A stretch of 64,000 nt of DNA from Hydractinia symbiolongicarpus (taxonomy: Eukaryota; Cnidaria; Hydrozoa; Anthoathecata; Hydractiniidae): the NCBI RefSeq assembly GCF_029227915.1, contig NC_079876.1:34641828-34705827 (forward strand). The letters run 5' to 3'. Below are positions 10,601-23,000 of the stretch, piece by piece. The first letter of the stretch is position 1; every line of letters starts with the position of its first letter. Position numbers and translations under genes: made by a program. The notes under the pieces are model-generated. The model was not told the origin of the DNA and ran no database searches. It saw only the letters and a list, made by a program, of their open reading frames with translations.

Positions 10601-12164
10601 ATCAGGTGACAGTCCAAAGTTAGTTCAATTAAGTCCCACAGTCAATCGTTCCATAGTTAAAAGCGATGCAGCCTAGTAATATCACAAAAATATCGCTAAA
10701 TACATGTTTGTACGAATATGTGACCTAACCGTTGTAACTCAAACGGCCAGACACCGTTAGAAAGTCAATGAAATGTAGTTTTTGAAACTCGCGCTATCTC
10801 CTCAGCGCGCGATAACGGCTAGGATTGGTCCCACAGTAAAGGATGACATATTTATCTAAATTTTTAATTGAAGCGCTACCACAGAGACCAGTGTAATCGC
10901 TAAGTTTTGGCAATCATGTCAAATTAAGAAGAATGTTATTTCTTGGAGTCCAATTGTCTCCTTTATCACATTTATTAGGTGACAGTCCAAAGTTAGTTCA
11001 ATTAAGTCCCACAGTCAATCGTTTCATAGCTAAAAGCGATGTAACCTAGTAATATTAGAAAAATATTGCTAAATACATGTTGGTACGAATATGTGACCAA
11101 ACCGTTGTAACTGGAGGGGACTGACACCGTTAGAAAGTCAATGAAATGTAGTTTTTGAAACTGTCGCTATTTCTTCAACGCGCGATAACGCATAGGATTA
11201 GTCCCACAGTAAAGAATGACTTAGTTATCTAAGTTTTAGCGCTACCACAGCGCCCAGTGTAATCGCGGAGTTCCGGCAATCACGTCAAGTTAAGAAGAAT
11301 GTTATTTCTTGGAGTCCATTTTTCTCCTTTGTCACATTTATCAGGTGACAGTCCAAAGTTAGTTCAATTAAGTCCCACAGTCAATCGTTTCATAGTTAAA
11401 AGCGATGCAACCTTGTAATATCACAAAAATATCGGTTAATACATGTTTGTACGAATATGTGACCTAACCGTTGTAACTCAAACGGACAGACACCGTTAGA
11501 AAGTCAATGAAATGTAGTTTTTGAAACTGTCGCTATTTCTTCAGCGCGCGATAACGGCTAGGATTGGTCCCACAGTAAAGAATGACATATTTATCTAAAT
11601 TTTTAAATGAAGCGCTACCACAGAGACCAGTGTAATCGCTAATTTTTGGCAATCATGTCAAATTAAGAAGAATGTTATTTCTTGGAGTCCAATTGTCTCC
11701 TTTATCACATTTATTAGGTGACAGTCCAAAGTTAGTTCAATTAAGTCCCACAGTCAATCGTTTCATAGTTAAAAGCGATGCAACCTAGTAATATTAGAAA
11801 AATATTGCTAAATACATGTTGGTACGAATATGTGACCAAACCGTTGTAACTGGAGGAGACTGACACCGTTAGAAAGTCAATGAAATGTAGTTTTTGAAAC
11901 TGTCGCTATTTCTTCAACGCGCGATAACGGATAGGATTGGTCCCACAGTAAAAAATGACTTAATTATCTAAATTTTTAAATGAAGCGCTACCACAGCGCC
12001 CAGTGTAATCGCTGAGTTCCGGCAATCACGTCAAATTAAGAAGAATGTTATTTCTTGGAATCCAATTGTCTCCTTTATCACATTTATCAGGTGACAGTCC
12101 AAAGTTAGTTCAGTTAAGTCCCACAGTCAATCGTTCCATAGTAAAAAGCGATGCAACCTAGTAA
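7670..12164. repeat. Heptameric repeat, 2,597-bp offset
   Basis: Sequence ~7670-9567 is repeated at ~10267-12164, offset 2,597 bp (5 x 373 + 2 x 366). Rare markers prove it: gattgctccc (7853 and 10450), the unusual ctcgcgctatctc (8191 and 10788), taactggaggggactg (~8513 and ~11110), and tccatttttctcc in a short monomer (~8717 and ~11314). The intervening 9567-10267 instead matches ~5118-5820 at an offset of about 4,448 bp (12 monomers). The block is therefore a composite of two duplication events rather than a clean tandem. Confidence 0.82.
8191..8215. repeat. ctcgcgctatctc-type monomer boundary variant
   Basis: The normally conserved aaactgtcgctatttcttc reads aaactcgcgctatctcgtc here. The same multi-base variant (with ctcctc) occurs at 10788, 17862 and 19727 and nowhere else that I noticed. 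It gains CpGs in the already CpG-rich box. Because several linked changes are shared, these four monomers descend from one copy; the spacings 2,597, 7,074 and 1,865 tie the 7.7-12.2 kb and 16.3-20.0 kb HOR blocks together. Confidence 0.75.
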
Positions 12165-14499
12165 TATCACAAAAATATCGCTAAATACATGTTTGTACGA
12201 ATATGTGACCTAACCGTTGTAACTCAAACGGACAGACACCGTTAGAAAGTCAATGAAATGTAGTTTTTGAAACTGTCGCTATTTCTTCAGTGCGCGATAA
12301 CGGATAGGATTAGTCCCACAGTAAAGAATGACTTATTTATCTAAATTTTTAATTGAAGCGCTACCACAGCGCCCAGTGTAATCGCTGAGTTCCGGCAATC
12401 ACGTCAAATTAAGAAGAATGTTATTTCTTAGAGTCCAATTGTCTCATTTATCACATTTATTAGATCACAGTCCAAAGTTAGTTCAATTAAGTCCCACAGT
12501 CAATCGTTTCACTTTTAAAAGCGATGCAACCTAGTAATATCAGATAAATATCGCTAAATACATGTTGGTACGAATATGTGACCCAAACGTTGTAACTCAA
12601 ACGGATTGATACTGTCAGAAAGTCAATGAAATGTAGTTTTTGAAACTGTCGCTATTTCTTCAGCGTGCGATAACGGATAGGATTGGTCCCACAGTAAAGA
12701 ATGACTTATTTATCTAAACTCTTAAATGAAGCGCTAACACAGCGGCCAGTGTAATCGCTGAGTTCCGGCAATCACGTCAAATTAAGAAGAATCTTATTTC
12801 TTGAAGTCCAATTGTCTCATTTTTCACATTTATCAGGTCACAGTCCAAAGTTAGTTCAATTAAGTCCCACAGTCAATCGTTTCATAGTTAAAAGCGATGC
12901 AACCTAGTATTATCAGAAAAATATCGCTAAGTACATGTTTGTACGAATATGTGACCCAACCGTTGTAACACAAACGGACTGACACCGTTAGAAAGTCAAT
13001 GAAATGTAGTTTTTGAAACTGTCGCTATTTCTTCAGCGCGCGATAACGGATAGGATTGGTCCCACAGTAAAGAATGACTTATTTATCTAAATTTTTAAAT
13101 GAAGCGCTACCACAGCGCCCAGTGTAATCGCTGAGTTCCGGCAATCACGTCAAATTAAGAAGAATGTTATTTCTTGGAGTCCAATTGTCTCATTTATCAC
13201 ATTTATCAGGTGACAGTCCAAAGTTAGTTCAATTAAGTCCCACAGTCATTCGTTTCATAGTTAAGAGCGATGCAACCTAGTAAGATTAGAAAAATATTGC
13301 TAAATACATGTTGGTACGAATATGTGACCAAACCGTTGTAACTGAAAGGGACTGACACTGTTAGAAAGTCAATGAAATGTAGTTTTTGAAACTGTCGCTA
13401 TTTCTTCAGCGCGCGATAACGGATAGGATTGGTCCCACAGTAAAGAATGACTTAGTTATCTAAGTTTTAGGGCTACCACAGCGCCCAGTGTAATCGCTGA
13501 GTTCCGGCAATCACGTCAAGTTAAGAAGAATGTTATTTCTTGGTGTCCAATTGTCTCATTTATCACATTTATCAGATGACAGTCCAAAGTTAGTTCAATT
13601 ACGTCCCACAGTCAATCGTTTCATAGTTAAAAACGATGCAACCTAGTAATATCACAAAAATATCGCTTAATACATGTTTGTACGAATATGTGACCTAACC
13701 GTTGTAACTCAAACGGACAGACACCGTTAGAAAGTCAATGAAATGTAGTTTTTTAAACTGTCGCTATTTCTTCAGCGCGCGATAACGGATAGGATTGGTC
13801 CCACAGTAAAGAATGACTTATTTATCTAAATTTTTAAATGAAGCGCTACCACAGAGACCAGTGTAATCGCTAAGTTTTGGCAATCATGTCTAATTAAGAA
13901 GAATGTTATTTCTTGGAGTCCAATTGTCTCCTTTATCACATTTATCAGGTGACAGTCCAAAGTTAGTTCAATTAAGTCCCACAGTCAATCGTTTCATAGT
14001 TAAAAGCGATGCAACCTAGTAATATCACAAAAATATCGCTAAATACATGTTTGTACGAATATGTGACCTAACCGTTGTAACTCAAACGGACAGACACCGT
14101 TAGAAAGTCAATGAAATGTAGTTTTTGAAACTGTCGCTATTTCTTCAGCGCGCGATAACGGATAGGATTGGTCCCACAGTAAAAAATGACTTATTTATCT
14201 AAATTTTTAAATGAAGCGCTACCACAGAGACCAGTGTAATCGCTGAGTTCCGGCAATCACGTCAAATTAAGAAGAATGTTATTTCTTGGAGTCCAATTGT
14301 CTCATTTATCACATTTATCAGGTCACAGTCCAAAGTTAGTTCAATTAAGTCCCACAGTCAATCGTTCCATAGTTAAAAGCGATGCAACCTAGTAATATCA
14401 GATAAATATTGCTAAATACATGTTGGTACGGATATGTGACACAAACTTTGTAACTCAAACGGACTAACACCGTTAGAAAGTCAATGAAATGTAGTTTTT
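12165..14499. repeat. Mosaic family-1 monomers without clear local HOR
   Basis: Six monomers follow in an order not repeated next door. They include an E-type (cagtgcgcgataacgg, cttagagtcc, tattagatcacag, cacttttaaaagcg; ~12290) followed by an F-type (aactcttaaatg, cagcggccag, cttgaagtcc; ~12660). This E-F pair recurs at ~21230, ~26430, ~39840 and ~41705, with F types also near 22320, 36860, 39090, 40210 and 40960. That points to an older, long-range order partly erased by later rearrangement. A 366-bp short monomer with agggctacc sits at ~13465. No gene or other feature is seen in this stretch. Confidence 0.75.
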
Positions 14500-15640
14500 G
14501 AAGATATTGCTACTTCTTCAGCGCGCGCTAACGGCTAGGATTGGTCCCACAGTAAAAAATGACTTTTTTTAGCTTAATTTTTAAATGAAGCGCTACCACA
14601 GCGCCCAGTGTAATCGCTGAGTTCCGGCAATCACGTCAAATTAAGCAGAATGTTATTTCTTGGAGTCCAATTGTCTCATTTTTCACATTGATCAGGTCAC
14701 AGTCCAAAGTTAGTTCAATTAAGTCCCACAGTCAATCGTTTCTTTGTTAAAAGCGATGAAACCTAGTAATATCAAAAAAATATCGCTAAATACATGTTGG
14801 TACGAATATGTGACCCAACCGTTGAAACTAAAACGGATTGACACCGTTAGAAAGTCAAAGAAATGTAGTTTTTGAAATTGTCGCTATTTCTTCAGCGCGC
14901 GATAACGGATAGGATTGGTCCCACAGTAAAAAATGACTTATTTATCTATATTTTTAAATGAATCGCTACCACAGCGCCCAGTGTAATCGCTGAGTTCCGA
15001 CAATCACGTCAAATTAAGAAGAATGTTATTTCTTGGAGTCCAATTGTCTTATTTATCACATTTATCAGGTCACAGTCCAAAGTTAGTTCAATTAAGTCCC
15101 ACAGTCAATCGTTTCACTGTTAAAAGCGACGCAACCTAGTAATATCAGATAAATATCGCTAAATACATGTTGGTACGGATATGTGACCCAAACGTTGTAG
15201 CTCAAACGGACTGACACCGTTAGAAAGTCAATGAAATGTAGTTTTTAAAACTGTCGCTATTTCTTCAGCGCGCGATAACGGCTAGGATTGGTCCCGCAGT
15301 AAAAAATGACTTTTTTATCTTAATTTTCAAATGAAGCGCTACCACAGAGCCCAGTGTAATCGCTGAGTTTCATCAATCATGTCAGATTAAGAAGAATGTT
15401 ATTTCTTGGAGTCCAATTGTCCCCTTTATCACATTTATCAGGTGACAGTCCAAAGTTAGTTCAATTAAGTCCCACAGTCAATCGTTTCATAGTTAAAAGC
15501 AATGCAACCTAGTAATATTAGAAAAATATCGCTAAATACATGTTTGTACGAATATGTGACCCAACCTTTGTAACACAAACGGACAGACACCGTTAGAAAG
15601 TCAATGAAATGTCGTTTTTGAAACTGTCGCTATTTCTTCA
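14500..15640. repeat. Unamplified counterpart of the window start (A-B-C/D module)
   Basis: From gaagatattgctacttc at 14500 the sequence follows base 1 onwards: G/A type, then B (tcactgttaaaagcg near 15113), then a C-like monomer. Here the A-B-C series occurs once, not four times. The third monomer begins as C (gtcccgcagt, gacttttttatctt) but switches to D (cacagagccc, gtcagattaag, tcatagttaaaag) between about 15324 and 15346. The module thus looks like A-B-C-D shortened by one monomer through exchange between C and D, with the same flank after it (gaattttttatctt at ~15680, as at ~4910). Confidence 0.75.
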
Positions 15641-16303
15641 GCGCGCGATAACGGCTAGGATTGGTCCCGCAGTAAAAAATGAATTTTTTATCTTAATTTT
15701 TAAATGAAGCGCTACCACAGAGCCCAGTGTAATCGCTGAGTTTCGGCAATCATGTCAAATTAAGAAGAATGTTATTTCTTGGAGTCCAATTGTCTCCTTT
15801 ATCACATTTATCAGGTGACAGTCCAACTTTAGTTCAATTAAGTCCCACAGTCAATCGTTTCACAGTTAAAAGCGATGCAACCTAGTAATATCAGATAAAT
15901 ATCGCTAAATACATGTTGGTACGGATATGTGACCCAAACGTTGTAACTCAAACGGAAAGACACCGTTAGAAAGTCAATGAAATGTAGTTTTTGAAACTGT
16001 GGCTATTTCTTCAACGCGCGATAACGCATAGGATTAGTCCCACAGTAAGGAATGACTTATTTATCTAAATTTTTAAATGAAGCGCTACCACAGCGCCCAG
16101 TGTAATCGCTGAGTTCCGGCAATCACCTCAAGTTAAGAAGAATGTTATTTCTTGGAGTCCAATTGTCTCCTTTATCACATTTATCGGGTGACAGTCCAAA
16201 GTTAGTTCAATTAAGTCCCACAGTCAATCGCTTCATAGTTAAAAGCGATGCAACCTTGTAATATCACAAAAATATCGCTTAATACATGTTTGTACGAATA
16301 TGT

Positions 16304-19300
16304 GACCTAACCGTTGTAACTCAAACGGACAGACACCGTTAGAAAGTCAATGAAATGTAGTTTTTGAAACTGTCGCTATTTCTTCAGCGCGCGATAACGG
16401 CTAGGATTGGTCCCACAGTAAAGAATGACTTATTTATCTAAGTTTTTAAATGAAGCGCTACCACAGAGACCAGTGTAATCGCTAAGTTTTGGCAATCATG
16501 TCAAATTAAGAAGAATGTTATTTCTTGGAGTCCAATTGTCTCCTTTATCACATTTATCAGGTGACAGTCCAAAGTTAGTTCAATTAAGTCCCACAGTCAT
16601 TCGTTTCATAGTTAAGAGCGATGCAACCTAGTAATATTAGAAAAATATTGCTAAATACATGTTGGTACGAATATGTGACCAAACCGTTGTAACTGAAAGG
16701 GACTGACACTGTTAGAAAGTCAATGAAATGTAGTTTTTGAAACTGTCGCTATTTCTTCAGCGCGCGATAACGGATAGGATTGCTCCCACAGTAAGGAATG
16801 ACTTATTTATCTAAATTTTTAAATGAAGCGCTACCACAGCGCCCAGTGTAATCGCTGAGTTCCGGCAATCACCTCAAGTTAAGAAGAATGTTATTTCTTG
16901 GAGTCCAATTGTCTCCTTTATCACATTTATCAGGTGACAGTCCAAAGTTAGTTCAATTAAGTCCCACAGTCAATCGTTTGATAGTTAAAAGCGATGCAAC
17001 CTTGTAATATCACAAAAATATCGCTTAATACATGTTTGTACGAATATGTGACCTAACCGTTGTAACTCAAACGGACAGACACCGTTAGAAAGTCAATGAA
17101 ATGTAGTTTTTGAAACTGTCGCTATTTCTTCAGCGCGCGATAACGGCTAGGATTGGTCCCACAGTAAAGAATGACTTATTTATCTAAGTTTTTAAATGAA
17201 GCGCTACCACAGAGACCAGTGTAATCGCTAAGTTTTGGCAATCATGTCAAATTAAGAAGAATGTTATTTCTTGGAGTTCAATTGTCTCCTTTATCACATT
17301 TATCAGGTGACAGTCCAAAGTTAGTTCAATTAAGTCCCACAGTCATTCGTTTCATAGTTAAGAGCGATGCAACCTAGTAATATTAGAAAAATATTGCTAA
17401 ATACATGTTGGTACGAATATGTGACCAAACCGTTGTAACTGAAAGGGACTGACACTGTTAGAAAGTCAATGAAATGTAGTTTTTGAAACTGTCGCTATTT
17501 CTTCAGCGCGCGATAACGGATAGGATTGCTCCCACAGTAAAGAATGACTTATTTATCTAAATTTTTAAATGAAGCGCTACCACAGCGCCCAGTGTAATCG
17601 CTGAGTTCCTGCAATCACGTGAAATTAAGAAGAATGTAATTTCTTGGAGTCCAATTGTCTCCTTTATCACATTTATCAGGTGACAGTCCAAAGTTAGTTC
17701 AATTAAGTCCCACAGTCAATCGTTCCATAGTTAAAAGCGATGCAACCTAGTAATATCACAAAAATATCGCTAAATACATGTTTGTACGAATATGTGACCT
17801 AACCGTTGTAACTCAAACGGACAGACACCGTTAGAAAGTCAATGAAATGTAGTTTTTGAAACTCGCGCTATCTCCTCAGCGCGCGATAACGGCTAGGATT
17901 GGTCCCACAGTAAAGAATGACATATTTATCTAAATTTTTAAATGAAGCGCTACCACAGAGACCAGTGTAATCGCTAAGTTTTGGCAATCATGTCAAATTA
18001 AGAAGAATGTTATTTCTTGGAGTCCAATTGTCTCCTTTATCACATTTATTAGGTGACAATCCAAAGTTAGTTCAATTAAGTCCCACAGTCAATCGTTTCA
18101 TAGTTAAAAGCGATGCAACCTAGTAATATTAGAAAAATATTGCTAAATACATGTTGGTACGAGTATGTGACCTAACCGTTGTAACTCAAACGGACAGACA
18201 CCGTTAGAAAGTCAATGAAATGTAGTTTTTGAAACTGTCGCTATTTCTTCAGCGCGCGATAACGGCTAGGATTGGTCACACAGTAAAGAATGACTTATTT
18301 ATCTAAGTTTTTAAATGAAGCGCTACCACAGAGACCAGTGTAATCGCTAAGTTTTGGCAATCATGTCAAATTAAGAAGAATGTTATTTCTTGGAGTCCAA
18401 TTGTCTCCTTTATCACATTTATCAGGTGACAGTCCAAAGTTAGTTCAATTAAGTCCCACAGTCATTCGTTTCATAGTTAAGAGCGATGCAACCTAGTAAT
18501 ATTAGAAAAATATTGCTAAATACATGTTGGTACGAATATGTGACCAAACCGTTGTAACTGAAAGGGACTGACACTGTTAGAAAGTCAATGAAATGTAGTT
18601 TTTGAAACTGTCGCTATTTCTTCAGCGCGCGATAACGGATAGGATTGCTCCCACAGTAAAGAATGACTTATTTATCTAAATTTTTAAATGAAGCGCTACC
18701 ACAGCGCCCAGTGTAATCGCTGAGTTCCGGCAATCACGTCAAATTAAGAAGAATGTAATTTCTTGGAGTCCAATTGTCTCCTTTATCACATTTATCAGGT
18801 GACAGTCCAAAGTTAGTTCAATTAAGTCCCACAGTCAATCGTTCCATAGTTAAAAGCGATGCAACCTAGTAATATCACAAAAATATCGCTAATTACATGT
18901 TTGTACGAATATGTGACCTAACCGTTGTAACTCAAACGGACACACACCGTTAGAAAGTCAATGAAATGTAGTTTTTGAAACTGTCGCTATTTCTTCAGCG
19001 CGCGATAACGGCTAGGATTGGTCCCACAGTAAAGAATGACTTATTTATCTAAGTTTTTAAATGAAGCGCTACCACAGAGACCAGTGTAATCGCTAAGTTT
19101 TGGCAATCATGTCAAATTAAGAAGAATGTTATTTCTTGGAGTCCAATTGTCTCCTTTATCACATTTATCAGGTGACAGTCCAAAGTTAGTTCAATTAAGT
19201 CCCACAGTCATTCGTTTCATAGTTAAGAGCGATGCAACCTAGTAATATTAGAAAAATATTGCTAAATACATGTTGGTACGAATATGTGACCAAACCGTTG

Positions 19301-20034
19301 TAACTGAAAGGGACTGACACTGTTAGAAAGTCAATGAAATGTAGTTTTTGAAACTGTCGCTATTTCTTCAGCGCGCGATAACGGATAGGATTGCTCCCAC
19401 AGTAAAGAATGACTTATTTATCTAAATTTTTAAATGAAGCGCTACCACAGCGCCCAGTGTAATCGCTGAGTTCCGGCAATCACGTCAAATTAAGAAGAAT
19501 GTAATTTCTTGGAGTCCAATTGTCTCCTTTATCACATTTATCAGGTGACAGTCCAAAGTTAGTTCAATTAAGTCCCACAGTCAATCGTTCCATAGTTAAA
19601 AGCGATGCAACCTAGTAATATCACAAAAATATCGCTAAATACATGTTTGTACGAATATGTGACCTAACCGTTGTAACTCAAACGGACAGACACCGTTAGA
19701 AAGTCAATGAAATGTAGTTTTTGAAACTCGCGCTATCTCCTCAGCGCGCGCTAACGGCTAGGATTGGTCCCACAGTAAAGAATGACATAGTTATCTAAAT
19801 TTTTAAATGAAGCGCTACCACAGAGACCAGTGTAATCGCTAAGTTTTGGCAATCATGTCAAATTAAGAAGAATGTTATTTCTTGGAGTCCAATTGTCTCC
19901 TTTATCACATTTATTAGGTGACAATCCAAAGTTAGTTCAATTAAGTCCCACAGTCAATCGTTTCATAGTTAAAAGCGATGCAACCTAGTAATATTAGAAA
20001 AATATTGCTAAATACATGTTGGTACGAATATGTG
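16304..20034. repeat. Pentameric higher-order repeat, 1,865 bp x 2 copies
   Basis: The unit from gacctaaccg (16304) returns at 18169, exactly 5 x 373 = 1,865 later. Shared markers are gattgctccc (near 16780, 17520, 18640, 19390), gcaatcac variants, gtaatttcttgg in the fourth monomer, and ctcgcgctatctcc (17862, 19727). The join at ~18160 is chimeric: a gttggtacgagtatgtgac right half runs into ctaaccgttgtaactc, whereas the same monomer at ~20025 continues as caaaccgttgtaactgg. Inside the first copy a 746-bp dimer is visible (cggctagg at 16399 and 17145). The second copy has drifted slightly (agcgcgcgctaacgg near 19741). Confidence 0.82.
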
Positions 20035-23000
20035 ACCAAACCGTTGTAACTGGAGGGGACTGACACCGTTAGAAAGTCAATGAAATGTAGTTTTTGAAAC
20101 TGTCGCTATTTCTTCAACGCGCGATAACGCATAGGATTAGTCCCACAGTAAAGAATGACTTAGTTATCTAAGTTTTAGCGCTACCACAGCGCCCAGTGTA
20201 ATCGCTGAGTTCCGGCAATCACGTCAAGTTAAGAAGAATGTTATTTCTTGGAGTCCATTTGTCTCCTTTATCACATTTATCAGGTGACAGTCCAAAGTTA
20301 GTTCAATTAAGTCCCACAGTCAATCGTTTCATAGTTAAAAGCAATGCAACCTTGTAATATCACAAAAATATCGCTTAATATATGTTTGTACGAATATGTG
20401 ACCTAACCGTTGTAACTCAAACGGACAGACACCGTTAGAAAGTCAATGAAATGTAGTTTTTGAAACTGTCGCTATTTCTTCAGCGCGCGATTACGGCTAG
20501 GATTGGTCCCACAGTAAAGAATGACTTATTTATCTAAGTTTTTAAATGAAGCGCTACCACAGAGACCAGTGTAATCGCTAAGTTTTGACAATCATGTCAA
20601 ATTAAGAAGAATGTTATTTCTTGGAGTCCAATTGTCTCCCTTATCACATTTATCAGGTGACAGTCCAAAGTTAGTTCAATTAAGTCCCACAGTCATTCGT
20701 TTCATAGTTAAGAGCGATGCAACCTAGTAATATTAGAAAAATATTGCTAAATACTTGTTGGTACGAATATGTGACCAAACCGTTGTAACGGAAAGGGACT
20801 GACACTGTTAGAAAGTCAATGAAATGTAGTTTTTGAAACTGTCGCTATTTCTTCAGCGCGCGATAACGGATAGGATTGGTCCCACAGTAAAGAATGACTT
20901 ATTTATCTAAATTTTTAAATGAAGCGCTACCACAGCGCCCAGTGTAATCGCTGAGATCCGGCAATCACGTCAAATTAAGAAGAATGTTACTTCTTGGAGT
21001 CCAATTGTCTCCTTTATCACATTTATCAGGTGACAGTCCAAAGTTAGTTCAATTAAGTCCCACAGTCAATCGTTCCATAGTTAAAAGCGATGCAACCTAG
21101 TAATATCACAAAAATATCGCTAAATACATGTTTGTACAAATATGTGACATAACCGTTGTAACTGAAACGGACAGACACCGTTAGAAAGTCAATGAAATGT
21201 AGTTTTTGAAACTGTCGCTATTTCTTCAGTGCGCGATAACGGATAGGATTGGTTCCACAGTAAAGATTGACTTATTTATCTAAATTTTTAAATGAAGCGC
21301 TACCACAGCGCCCAGTGTAATCGCTGAGTTCCGGCAATCACGTCAAATTAAGAAGAATGTTATTTCTTAGAGTCCAATTGTCTCATTTATCACATTTATT
21401 GGATCACAGTCCAAAGTTAGTTCAATTAAGTCCCACAGTCAATCGTTTCACTTTTAAAAGCGATGCAACCTAGTAATATCAGATAAATATCGCTAAATAC
21501 ATGTTGGTACGAATATGTGACCCAAACGTTGTAACTCAAACGGATTGATACTGTCAGAAAGTCAATGAAATGTAGTTTTTGAAACTGTCGCTATTTCTTC
21601 AGCGCGCGATAACGGATAGGATTGGTCCCACAGTAAAGAATGACTTATTTATCTAAATTTTTAAATGAAGCGCTACCACAGCGCCCAGTGTAATCGCTGA
21701 GTTCCGGCAATCACGTCAATATAAGAAGAGTGTTACTTATTGGAGTCCAATTGTCTCCTTTATCACATTTATCAGGTGACAGTCCAAAGTTAGTTCAATT
21801 AAGTCCCACAGTCAATCGTTCCATAGTTAAAAGCGATGCAACCTAGTAATATCACAAAAATATCGCTAAATACATGTTTGTACAAATATGTGACATAACC
21901 GTTGTAACTGAAACGGACAGACACCGTTAGAAAGTCAATGAAATGTAGTTTTTGAAACTGTCGCTATTTCTTCAGTGCGCGATAACGGATAGGATTGGTT
22001 CCACAGTAAAGAATGACTTATTTATCTAATTTTTTAAATGAAGCGCTACCACAGCGCCCAGTGTAATCGCTGAGTTCCGGCAATCACGTCAAATTAAGAA
22101 GAATGTTATTTCTTGGAGTCCAATTGTCTCACTTTAACATTTATAAGGTCACAGTCCATAATCAGTTCAATTAAGTCCCACATTCAATCGTTTCACTGTT
22201 AAAAGCCATACAACCTAGTAGTACCGGAAAAATATCACGAAAAACATGTTGATACGAATATGTGACTCAACCGTTGTAACTCAAACGGATTGATACTGTT
22301 AGAAAGTCAATGAAATGTAGTTTTTGAAACTGTCGCTATTTCTTCAGCGCGCGATAACGGATAGGATTGGTCCCACAGTAAAGAATGACTTATTTATCTA
22401 AACTCTTAAATGAAGCGCTACCACAGCGGCCAGTGTTATCGCTGAGTCCCGGCAATCACGTCAAATTAAGAAGAATGTTATTTCTTGAAGTCCAATTGTC
22501 TCATTTTTCACATTTATCAGGTCACAGTCCAAAGTTAGTTCAATTAAGTCCCACAGTCAATCGTTTCATAGTTAAAAGCGATGCAACCTAGTATTATCAG
22601 AAAAATATCGCTAAATACATGTTTGTACGAATATGTGACCCAACCGTTGTAACACAAACGGACTGACACCGTTAGAAAGTCAATGAAATGTAGCTTTTTA
22701 AACTGTCGCTATTTCTTCAGCGCGCGATAACGGATAGGATTGGTCCCACAGTAAATAATGACTTATTTATCTAAATTTTTAAATGAAGCGCTACCACAGC
22801 GCCCAGTGTAATCGCTGAGTTCCGGCAATCACGTCAAATTAAGAAGAATGTTATTTCTCGGAGTCCAATTGTCTCATTTATCACATTTATCAGGTGACAG
22901 TCCAAAGTTAGTTCAATTAAGTCCCACAGTCAATCGTTCCATAGTAAACAGCGATGCAACCTAGTAATATCACAAAAATATCGCTAAATACATGTTTGTA

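Noticed and set aside
22385-22591. 68-codon open frame on the + strand
   Set aside because: It lies wholly within one satellite monomer. It is open only because agtgtaatcg has become agtgttatcg near 22436, removing the TAA that closes this frame in almost all other copies. There is no related frame in the other monomers, no domain and no gene context.
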